DNA from: Haematobia irritans
Taxonomy: Eukaryota; Arthropoda; Insecta; Diptera; Muscidae
Length of the DNA: 64,000 nucleotides
Direction: 5' to 3'
Assembly (NCBI RefSeq): GCF_050003625.1
Contig: NC_134398.1
Location: 101,537,664 to 101,601,663 of the forward strand
Numbering within the stretch: position 1 is the first letter of the stretch; the number at the start of each line of letters is the position of its first letter. The position numbers and the translations under genes were made by a program. Below the pieces are notes generated by a model that saw nothing but the letters and a program-made list of their open reading frames with translations, did no database searches and was not told the DNA's origin. Of the stretch, positions 54,368 through 64,000 are shown one piece after another.

Positions 54368-54914
54368 TGTGGCATACTTTGAGCGCTAGATTTCCAACCC
54401 TTTTATCGGTTGGTTGGCAATGCGATTATTGGATGATCGATCATTATTTGTTCTCGTGTGTTATTGCCTGCCTTATGTTTGAAGGAACAGGTCAGCTGAT
54501 GTTATTATTTTGGTTTAATTATGGCGGTGCAAAAATTAGCTTTCCAGTGGTAATAAATACAATTTTCACACAACAAACTGAGGAAAATGCGAATTTTAGT
54601 GATTCACCGGTGAAGCTTAGTGTTGAGTTTCAATCATCACTTGTCCACAAGCATCTAATCTTTATGGTGGTATATTTTCTGCCCGTAGAGTCCCTTTGCA
54701 GTTCTTTGGGAGCAGCTCCAACTTTGTTGACAGTCAATTATTTCATACAATTGGTACATTTTTGTTTTGGATTTTATCCGCTTCATGCTGTGTGTTGGTT
54801 GAATCTTTTAGAGTCATATACCAGAGTTGGTTAATAACAACGTCACACATAAAGTGCTAACGTTGAATGCAACTTTTAATTCCGCATATTTTTATTTTGT
54901 TTTTAGAGTGTTAT
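54368..54914. other. LINE 5' flank, non-coding (copy B)
   Basis: Copy of 40976-41522; nothing further seen. Confidence 0.45.
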
Positions 54915-55203
54915 TTAACTTTTTTGATGAAACAAATGAGGTCTTTTAGTTCTTGAGATTAAAGTTTTTGAGAAGATCGTGTAAGTTGTTATATTTGTTA
55001 AAGATGTTTGAATTTTCTCTTTCTGCTTTGAAATTATTACAGTTAAAGATGAGATGATCCGCGTCTTCATCAGTGTTGCAGGTCGAACGTATATTAGGTC
55101 TGTTCGCGTACTTTTGTAAAAAATATCCAGCAAAACTAGCAAGAGAGTAAGAGTGTATTTTCCTCTCTTTGCTTAAAATTGCTGAAAAGTACACGAACGG
55201 CAT
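54915..55203 (-). pseudogene. I-like LINE C-terminal fragment (copy B)
   Basis: Copy of 41523-41811. Confidence 0.6.
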
Positions 55204-55686
55204 CCAGTAACTATTTGCACATTAAAAATTTCAGCTTCTGAAACATTAAAAACAAAAAACGAATCCTGTTTTTTTAATTTCCAATTGTAGTTGCGGAGCA
55301 TGTACATTGTACTGGTGCTTTGTTTGCTATCAACAGCCAGCTGTCAACGTATACTATGGTTTGCAAGATTTTAGGTTAGGTTAGGTTAAAGTGACAGGCC
55401 GATTTATTTTCAGACTCACTTAAATTATCCAGTCCGTTGTTATACCACATTATTTAAAAGTTCCTATTACATGTGGGCATTTATAGTTTTAACCGCCGAA
55501 CCTACTCGATTATTTTCTTCTGCTGAACCAACCAGATTGCAAGATTTTACTTGGGGAAAATCTATAGCAAAAACTTGCAATTTGTCTATCTGGTAACTGT
55601 CAAATGTAGTCTCTCTCTCAAAGTATATATACAAAAGCTGCAAATAGCTACAATTTACAAAAAATAAATTATCAAAAAATTTAAAA

Positions 55687-57222
55687 ATGCCGTTAAGCAT
55701 GGAGCAAATAGTGGCGCTATACGACAACAGACAGATGCAAATGCAATTTCTCCAAGAGCAATGGATGAAAAAGCAGGAGGAATTTGAGAAGGGAATGATG
55801 GATCCGATGCGGCGAATGTTGAAGAAAAAAGAACTTGTGTGAGAAAGGGAGCTCACAGCGGTCCAAGGCGCGGTGATAGTTCCCACACAAGGAATTAATA
55901 AGAAAAAAAAATGCGTTGCTATTTCAATTCCGAATGAAGATAATAAAGCTGCTCGATGCCGTCGAAGTAGACACTTCTGGAGTTTCAAAATAGACAATTC
56001 CATGGCATTTAAAACTTAGTACAGAGTACGGGATGGAAGAAGTGGAAGATATAGAAGCTAAGATGAACGGAAAAATAGAAAACATCATAGAAAGCTTAAT
56101 TGAGAAGATAATATGGCCTAGTTTCCCACGGCAGCTCCTCACTGCGGAGGAGTGAGATCAAATGAGGAATCCGTGAGTGAGATCCCATCCGTTCTAATAT
56201 CCAAGATCACCGAAGTGGAGCCAAAGTTGGAATGCACTGTGCCGGAATTTGTATGGGTTGGAGACCAAAGTAAGGAGCCAAGAAGAGGTGTATGAACCAG
56301 CAACAACAATTGATGGACCAGGCAACTGGTCTGTGTATGACTCAAGAGAAAGTTGAAGTACTTCAAAATAAAAATCAAGATATGGTGATTGTTAATGATA
56401 ATATGGAGCGAGAGCTAGTGATGTTGAAAGAAGGAAAGGCTCGTATTGTCTCTAATCTTTTCCATGCCACAGCCTCGAGGTATCAAATCTCAATTTGAAA
56501 CAACAAGGAGAACAGGATTTAAAACGAATCTTGGAGGAGAAGGAGAATTTCTATCTGCAACAAGATATTAATTCACAAGCGACTCTGGCACAACACAAAA
56601 AGTTAATAGATTACCTCCCGTTGAAAGTAGAAGATCTGTCTCAGACGGAAAAGAAAACATTGACAGGTGGGCATCATGAAAATTCCACTTTCCACCCCTC
56701 GTTACAACAGGAACTAAAAAGGGAGAAAATGCGTAGCAAAACTTTACAAGAGCAAACAGAGAATATACACGAAAAGAATATCTCAACGTTAAGAACTCTC
56801 TTAAAAGGAAAGGAAAATCAGATGTAATCGAATATTAACAAAACCCCAAGCAGACACCCAAATAAATATCAAACAAATGTAAAAGATAATGAATTGGACA
56901 TTTCCAATTTGGACAAAAACAATTTGTTGGTGGAGAATAAAAAAGAGCACAAACAGTCCATCGTATTAAAATTGGCGGAACGGAGGAAGAATAGCAAATA
57001 TATAGGGGAAATGACAGGATGCCAACCACTTGCAGTTGGACTAAAGCGCAGATACATCTAACTTGCCGCCAAAGTGATGGATGTGAAGGAAGGACATCAA
57101 ATCTCCAACAAAGAAGGAAGAAAAGCACTCACAAAAAAGGAAGCAAAGCCGGAGTGAAGAGAAGAGGGATGATAATGCGTTGGCTTCATTATAAGTTTTT
57201 ATATCTTAAATATTAGAATGTA
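55687..57222 (+). pseudogene. Broken coiled-coil ORF cluster (copy B)
   Basis: Copy of 42295-43830 with two visible substitutions (AAAATAAAAAAC to AAAATAGAAAAC near 56079; GAATAAAGAAG to GAATAAAAAAG near 56940). Same stops and shifts, so decay predates the duplication. Confidence 0.5.
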
Positions 57223-58172
57223 ATTATATAATACAGTCCACAATCTAAGAATATAGCCCGGCAGAGTGTTGGAAGATCTGGGCACTTAGCATTTATTTTA
57301 GTTATCCTAGTATTAATAATTCTCAAAATCTCATTTTATAACAATACTCAAAAAGAGGCTAATAGCAGCAATATGTTATTAGACATTCTATTTGCCGGCC
57401 GGCACAATGTTCAAAATAAATATCTTTTGAACATTAATGCGATAACAACATCTTACAACGGCAACAATAAAAATATCTTAGGATTGGTCTCTACCATTAA
57501 ATGGAGATTATGGACGCATTTGTGTACTTAGAATCGCAATAAAATCATTACACTAGCTGATAAGAGCGCATGTGTGATGAGTGTGTACTTGGGATATTAA
57601 TGTGACAAAGTAGATAAGGGTAGGGTTTCCATATGGATAATTTTCAAAAGAGAACTTTCGCTTTAAAAAAGAGAACATTTTAACTAAAAAGAGTTTACAA
57701 TAAAAAATTCTTTATTAAATAATTAATAATTTTATTGATGTTAAAATTAAAATAATAATAGTTTCTAATGATAGAAACAACGAAATAAATATATAATAAA
57801 ACAATAAAAAACAAAAAGAATCACATTTTCTTAAAAAATAAACAAAATAAATTGACGGCGACAACGTATTGGCGTATTTACGTCGTACGTTCAATTACAT
57901 CTATTTCTACGCCGTACGTCGAAACGTCGCAATTGCGTTCCGGCCTTTAATTTGTCAACAGTTTTAACCCAGTAAACAATTAGTGGCGAACAATTGTGGC
58001 GAATTTCTACTAAATAAATAAAATTCCATCAATCTAGGATTTTTTTTTTGAAATAGAGTACATTAAGAGCACGGTTGGACATAAAAATACGGCTCCAAAA
58101 AAAGAGAGTGAACAAAAAGATACGAACACAAAAAGAGAACATGTTCTCTTTAAAAGAGATGTACTGGACAGC
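57223..58172. other. Non-coding stretch (copy B)
   Basis: Copy of 43831-44781, one base shorter in a T run near 58040. Confidence 0.4.
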
Positions 58173-58926
58173 CTAGATAACGGGTAGTTGTGTGCTACGA
58201 TCAGTTGGTCGGATGCACAGGCAGTTTAGTTTGTAAGTGTATATAAGAAAGAACATTTTTGCAAATAAATCAGGATGAAAACTATGTTTGATTATCCAAA
58301 CAACGAGTGTTGTTAACAGCCTGTTGATGAATTTTATATGTTCTGAAGGCATTGTCATTTCCTGAACCAATGTACTTTTGGAGGTTTGGTATAGAAATTA
58401 GCAATATGTGTGTTTGTGCATATTAGTTGCCTGGTATGTGTCACTCTATTCGTTCCATAAGATATTTTTGATTTTATTGTGTGCATGTTTTACAGATAAT
58501 TTTATTTCTATGGGACAACCAGCAGAAGCTGCATATTTAGCAAAATAGTCAGTGAGTTCATTCGAGGGATGACTTCCATATCACAGTAATGTTTGAGATC
58601 ATAGAAATCGATATCTTACTTAGAATGCTGTTGGCTAGATAGTTGTGTTGCGTGTTGTGCTTGAGTAACATACAGGCATTTTTGCTGCCAGTGAACAGAG
58701 CTGACTTACTTATGCCATTTTCCATAATTAACTCGAAGGATTTATCTATTGCATGCAGTTCTGTGGAATTCAAAATACGAAGTTTGAGCTTGAAGAAATG
58801 TTGCATACGGCACATCCAGCAGACTACACGCAGAGAAGAAACATGATTGTCACAATCAAATTCGAAGAGCAAAATAATATGATAGCAGCTATTTTTGCGG
58901 CGACCATGTAACATTTTAACCTGCAA
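58173..58926 (-). pseudogene. I-like LINE RNase H fragment (copy B)
   Basis: Copy of 44782-45535. Confidence 0.6.
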
Positions 58927-60632
58927 CCATGTTGGCTCAGTTCTAAGAAAAATACAATTGTCCTCATCTAAAATGTTATTATTTTGATAAAAAGAATTTT
59001 GTTTCCATTAAAAGACAATGGTCACGATCTAAAATGTTATGTTATTCGTCAAAAATGTTTCTCTTCTAGTTTAAAGAACATTGTCACAACCTAAAATGTT
59101 TTGATTTTTATGAAAAAACTTTTTTCGTCGTCGAAAAAAGGACGCCACTTGAGAAAAGAAAAAACAAAATCAAAGTTATGTATTTGTTTTTATTTATTTA
59201 TAGACTAATTCATTGTTTACTTGTATTTATAATGTCGTACAAGCGAACATGCCATGTAATGGTTCTAGACATGTCTATACTTAATTTATAAAAATACTTT
59301 TTTCTCTGTAAAAAAGTAAACAAAATTGAATGGTCAGGAACATGATTTTCCCGACCATTTAATGGTCTCAAATTCTATCATTTAAATGATAGAACATGTT
59401 TGCGGTATTTGAGAACCATTCAAATGCTTATCGCCACCATACATTTTTCTCACTCACTACTCAGTTATATGTGTTTTTGGTTTATTCCCATACTTATTAC
59501 GATTTGTGCAATAATCTTACTACCCATCCTCTACGTATCATTACTGATTAATGATTCACTGTACCTACTCTCTATCAATCAATGCAGGGTATGTTTTGAC
59601 TATTGGGCAGTACCTGCTACATGTCAAAGTGATTTCTGACTACAGTATTTTTAATACTTGCTAGTCACTATGGAGATAATTCACATAATTATAGCACCAG
59701 GTAATAAGGGTGCAGCCTTTTCTGTAAATAGGCAAAATTCCAATAGACGGACAAGTCTTTTGGCATACATCCGTGTAATCAAAAGGAGTTCAAACCCATA
59801 TGCATTCGCTTGCTTCCGCACTAACTGCTTTGGTTTTTAGCGTGCTTCGGTTAATTGTTTCAGCAATTAGCTTGCTTCCGCATTCGCTTGCTTCCACACT
59901 AATGGCTTCGGCTTTTAGCTTGCTTCTGCACCAGGGTTGATAAAGTTGACTATTTTGTACTTTTTTGAAACTATTTAAGTATAAAAAGTACCGTGGTACC
60001 CCCGCGACATGTTTGGTATTCTTTTCGATCTTCATTAAGTTCACAAATGAAAATATGAACGTCAGCGTAAAAAACAGTTTACCCTTACAGACAATTGGAA
60101 AACTTCTCTTAAATCAAACAGACAACTTTATTTTTGGACACCTATAGCCTTTGGAGGATGATTGTCTATGTACAGAGTTTAAAATGTAACGGTGATAAAT
60201 ACGTCTGAATTCGAATGAGACAGATACTATGTCACCATGCTAGATACCAGCGTCGGAATGTCCGCTATCGTTTACTAGATCAATATGATTTTGCTTCCAA
60301 CCTTCATGAAACGTGGTATAGCTAAGTTTTTGGTACAATGGAAAGCAATAACTTATTCCTATTTTAGGTCGTTTTCACACATTAAACTATCTAGAGTTTT
60401 GTCTGACTTGAGTAATTCATGAATTACAGCCTTAACCCTTTAACGACGAAAAATTAACCGCTCGATAAACTACTTTATATAAGTCACTACAAAACACATC
60501 AAGAGCTTTGTTAGAATTTTTAAAATACAACCAACACAAGTATTATTCAACCGTCGAACGGAACGGACGTGTTTTTTAATAGCGGATAAACTCATCGTAA
60601 TAGGTACCTACTAAGAATTTCAAGTGTGGTCT
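58927..60632. other. Non-coding stretch with repeats (copy B)
   Basis: Copy of 45536-47241, with one substitution near 60032 (GATCTGCATT to GATCTTCATT). No gene supported. Confidence 0.5.
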
Positions 60633-61449
60633 GTGTTGCCAGTATTTTTCGGGCTCTTGTCCCCAAAATAAGACGCTTTCATCCCCAAAAATCCCTAATT
60701 TAATTCTAAATTCCCCAAGAAAATCCCCAATAGATTTTTTGGCAAGTTTTTTGAAATAAGAAATAGGCTCTGCTGTAAAAAATCCGTCATAATCTAAAAA
60801 TTTTAAAAATATGCAATTTTTGTTACATCAGTTTGCGAGTTACAATAAGATTAAGATTTTAAAATCCAAAAAAATGAGACTGGTGCTCAAAATATTATCT
60901 GATACAATCCCTCATCAGAATTATTTATTGGTATAAAGAGTCATCGAATTTGTGTCTTATGCAAATTATCTTCTAAATGCTCGAGAAATAAAAATAGGAG
61001 TTGGGTCAACATGTGTAGCTATGAATCAAAACTTAGTTCTGAATAGCTACGAAATAAAATTGGGTGATCGATCAAAAGGCGTTGTTGCCCCGATATGAAC
61101 TCTATTATATATGTTTGATATATATTTTACAAATCAGTGATGTATGCAGATGAGGGGCCAACACTTCGATCCAAGTCCTTGCGAAATAATTTCACAATAG
61201 TAAACAATTTCTCAGAAAAAAAGCAAATTGTAAAGTAACTCTTGGAATATAACTTTTTTTCAGCATGTAGAAGTAAAGAATTTCACATAAACCATAACTC
61301 AAAACCTGATTTGCTATATTGACCAGAATTCCCCACAAAAATCCCCAAATTTGTGAAAATTCCCCACCAAACCCCCAAGTCCCCAACTTTGTCCCCATCC
61401 ACGAAAAAATATCCCCGATTTGGGGAAAAATCCCCAATACTGGCAACAC
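60633..61449. mobile_element. Non-autonomous TIR element (GTGTTGCCAGTAT ends), 817 bp
   Basis: The left end GTGTTGCCAGTAT is inverted at the right end (ATACTGGCAACAC). Both ends continue into TCCCCAAAAA-rich sequence; the right part has many TCCCCAA words and their complements (ATTTGGGGAAAAATCCCCAA). No ORF with a credible start. It splits LINE-like sequence: an upstream CGTCGAACGG...CAAGTGTGGT piece and the downstream GCGAAATTTAAAGTCATCCACTGG piece are continuous in LINE copy A. Confidence 0.75.
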
Positions 61450-61451
61450 TG

Positions 61452-63296
61452 AGTGTTGCGAAATTTAAAGTCATCCACTGGGTTGCTAACTTCAGGGCCC
61501 AGTGGACGGGGAGTTATAAATTTGGGCAATGACCAAGAGTTAGGCCCAATTAGTCGACCTGTAGACGGATCGACAGGTGGCGACACTTTGACAAGTCGTA
61601 CTTTTTCAAAGGTAACGACATCAAAAGGAGGTAATCCCTCACGAAAGAGATTCAAGGAACGCAGAAATACTTTGTTTATCCTAAAGAAGTTAGGATCAGT
61701 CGATCCAAGCACGCTGTCGGATAAACAAAACGATTCCTTAAAATGGGCTCAAGGAATACTTGAGGCTGGAAAAAGGGAACGATCACCGGATGAGCTGCCA
61801 TCCTCTAAAAGGGATCAAAGATCGATTGCCTCAGTTGCTAAAGACAGCCTTGTGATGGCTATCATTAATAAAGGACCAGTGGACGGTATGGTTCCAAAGC
61901 AAAAATGGGGGAAATTGAGAATGCTCTGTCTGTCGTCTACTCACAGGTGCTGGAAAAGTTTCCCGGTCCAGATCCTCGACACCAAGAGGTTGGTTGGTAT
62001 CAAGGACGATTTAAGCTAGTCGCATTTGAGGACCAGAGGTCTATATAATGTTTTAAAGCTGCTCTGATACTAATTGGTGAAGTTTGGGAAGGAGCTGCTC
62101 TAGAGTTAGTCGAGAAGAAAGACATACCGGCTAGACCTAGAGCACATGCGTGGATACCTGCAAACCCTTCTGACCCTGAATCTATTTTAAATAGACTGAA
62201 ACGATGCAATCCAGATCTTCCAACAGCTGATTGGAAGGTTGGCCGTTTTTGGATGGACCAAGACGGCATGCAGTGTTTATATTGAACACTCAGTCTTTGC
62301 CATATCTATCAAAGTCCGAGGACCGTGTATGTTATGGCTTTCATTATATCCAAATGAAGGTATATAAACACAATCAGGTAAAGGATTTAGAAATGGACAA
62401 GCCTCTGTTTGAATCAGAAGTAAGCGGATCCTCTTGCGAAGTCGAGGGAGATACCAAAGTTGAAGACATGGATAGACACCGTATGCGAGAGAAGGTTTCT
62501 ATTGCCTCAGAACTCACCAAAGTTGAACTTATGGTTATTGCGAGAGTCACCGAGATCTCTGAAGAGGACATTCTTGATGACTCGATTGAAGCGGCTGATG
62601 TGACGGTTGTTGAAAATCTCGATGGTCCTACGGATCCTCCAGATAAATCTTCATCATTGTAAGGCTGCATGTGCTGCCTTAAAAGTTCTCCTGATGAAAG
62701 GGGACATAGATATAGTTCTTATTCAAGAACCATATGTTTATAGAAACAAAATGTGTGAATTAAGTACTCCGGGGTTCAAACTATTGCAGTATACTGGTAA
62801 TGATGTAAATCGAGCCTGTATAATTGCTAAGAACGAGCTCAACTTGTTTCTGCTTCCTTCAATGTGCAATACAGACACTGTCGTTGCCAGTTTAGATATA
62901 GCCAAATACAAATATTGGGTATCTTCAGTCTACATGGGACATGACAGGGAGATGCCTCCATGTGCCGTTAAGACCTTAGTGGAGGAGTCACTGAAAACAA
63001 AGACGAAACTCATTATGGGATGCGATGCGAAAGCACATCATAGTATATGGGGAAGTAGTGATACTAATGCAAGGGGAGAGTCGCTAATAGTCGCGTACTA
63101 ATCTGGTTGTTTGCAACAAGGGAGATGCCCCAACCTTTGTCACTAAAAACAGGCAAGAGGGTTTGGACATCACCTTGGCCTCGCAAGAACTGAATGAAAT
63201 GATATCTGAGTGGCAGGTTTTAAGTGAACACAGCTTCTCAGATCATCGCTACATCAGATTCAAATTTAATGTTAATATCACCAAGACCATATTTCC
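61452..63296 (+). pseudogene. LINE copy C: 5' part with ORF1 and endonuclease (inverted to A and B)
   Basis: ORF1 keeps the Gly/Ser-rich middle missing in A and B (SGPSGRGVINLG...STGGDTLTS), then SLKWAQGILEAGKRERSP. It shifts frame near 61915, and from 62231 reads through the acidic C-terminus to SSSL at 62662. ORF2 starts in overlap (about 62607) with LQINLHHCKAA and continues through GCDAKAHHSIWG, where Asn is replaced by Lys, to a stop near 63099. Endonuclease sequence goes on in another frame (ITLASQELNEMISEW) until homology ends near 63296. Diverged from A and B, so a separate insertion. Confidence 0.88.
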
Positions 63297-63630
63297 AACC
63301 AGATTGTTCCAAAAACATTAGCAGACTGCTTAAGTTAACGTTTTCCAGGGGCCAAATCACCGCAGTCGAAATCGAGTACTTCGTCTTCGTAATGTAGTTT
63401 ACGCGGATCACCGCAGTCGTTATCGAATTGTTTCTACTCGAAGTTGAACACGATAGGTAGCATACTATCGAAAACGAAGTATGTAGTGATTTTTGAGCAG
63501 AAAAAAGGTAAACAAAAAGAAAAAAGTTGGTGAAAATGTAATTATTATTCCATTTTGGCAAAATACATTTAAGAAAATATATTACTTGCATTTAGGGAAT
63601 CGGATCAAAGAAAGGAATGCTCAGTAGCCG
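63297..63630. other. Non-coding flank of LINE copy C
   Basis: Contains ATCACCGCAGTCG twice (63357-63369 and 63408-63420) as a short direct repeat, and a possible intron-like signal TTGCATTTAG|GG near 63597. No ORF supported. Confidence 0.4.
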
Positions 63631-63940
63631 CTTCAAAAAAACTTTTTTTCAAGAACATATTTAAAAGCTTCTTTTGACATATGCAAACGTCTTTTAAATC
63701 TATGGATGTTAAAAACACAATTTACTCTTACTCTACTTCAGGCAATGCTAAAGGACAGCTTTTGTCACGAATATTTTTCCTTATTAATGCCACTTTGTAC
63801 TCATCGTCTGAATCCGAAAACGAGGAAAAAACACTTGGATTCATAATATATTTTTCCACATATATTTTAACACACAAAATATATGTAAATATAAAAAAAA
63901 GTAGTAGACAAAATAAATTACGATCGAATGTGGTGGTCAA
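63631..63940 (-). pseudogene. PIF/Harbinger-like transposase N-terminus
   Basis: From an ATG at 63940 or, better, the inner one (MNPSVFSSFSDSDDEYK) the minus strand encodes an acidic start followed by VALIRKNIRDKSCPLALPEVE. After stops at about 63725-63735, another frame gives FKRRLHMSKEAFKYVLE. The order 'RDxSxPLxLPE...F...L.MSKEAF.Y.L' recalls the N-terminus of PIF/Harbinger nucleases (HARBI1-like) in insects. The DDE core is not in the window. Could alternatively be a host gene derived from such a transposase. Confidence 0.45.
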
Positions 63941-64000
63941 AAAATTTAATGCGATAGAAATGTTTCTCTATACGAAACAGAACTCGATGACGAATGCAGT
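63941..64000. other. Window edge
   Basis: Sixty bases of leader-like sequence before the Harbinger-like start (ATAGAGAAACATTTC... on the minus strand). Nothing recognised. Confidence 0.3.

Larger units (their letters stand above)
47910..61300. repeat. Large direct tandem duplication, copy B (13,391 bp)
   Basis: Repeats 33847-47909 with offset 14063 up to the LINE RT, then offset 13392 and finally 13391 after a one-base homopolymer change near 58040. It lacks the 671 bp present at 37195-37865 of copy A. Few substitutions otherwise. Confidence 0.95.

Overview
The window looks like repeat-rich nuclear DNA of a dipteran, most likely a calyptrate (muscoid) fly. It is AT-rich, has a short (78 bp) spliceosomal intron, and holds BEL/Pao, Ty3/Gypsy, I/LOA-type LINE, Tc1-like and PIF/Harbinger-like sequences. 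It also has tRNA-derived SINE-like heads and ~150 bp tandem arrays of a kind I associate with muscoid genomes. The species call is inference. I see no convincing intact single-copy host gene; almost everything is transposon, nested transposon or decayed copy.

Region 1 (1-18499): a BEL/Pao retrotransposon pol gene (1-1131 and 17613-18499) is split by a complete 16,475 bp Polinton/Maverick at 1132-17606. The Polinton has a perfect 6 bp target duplication (AAGGTC), AG...CT ends and long subterminal repeat blocks. All its genes look open: protein-primed-type DNA polymerase B (spliced, with a zinc-finger and poly-Q N-terminus), retroviral-type integrase with chromodomain, FtsK/HerA-type packaging ATPase, Ulp1/adenain-like protease, parvovirus-type phospholipase A2 minor virion protein, single jelly-roll minor capsid and double jelly-roll major capsid proteins, a DUF8207-like protein, a short fibre-like protein, a 56-residue bridging ORF, a duplicated uncharacterised gene pair and two small left-end ORFs. 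Together these make a self-synthesising, virus-like element: polymerase and integrase for replication and insertion, ATPase, protease and capsid genes for particle formation. A canonical -1 frameshift heptamer lies exactly at the junction of the phospholipase and protease ORFs.

Region 2 (18500-29700): after a 100-N gap comes a decayed Ty3/Gypsy element on the minus strand (to about 23391). An unrecognised small ORF follows. Then two inverted ~150 bp tandem arrays flank a dead Tc1-like transposase, with several perfect or near-perfect palindromes.

Region 3 (29700-61300): a second decayed Gypsy element (+) is interrupted by a 3.2 kb insertion. From inside that insertion starts a near-identical direct tandem duplication: copy A 33847-47909, copy B 47910-61300. 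Each copy holds two tRNA-like heads, the Gypsy tail, an endonuclease/RT/RNase H LINE (minus), fragments of a second I-like LINE and a broken coiled-coil ORF cluster. Copy B lacks 671 bp of the LINE, including the RT active site. The copies are so alike that either a very recent duplication or an assembly (haplotype) duplication is possible.

Region 4 (60633-64000): a TIR-bearing non-autonomous element, an inverted 5' part of the same LINE family (copy C, +) and, at the edge, a probable PIF/Harbinger transposase start (minus).
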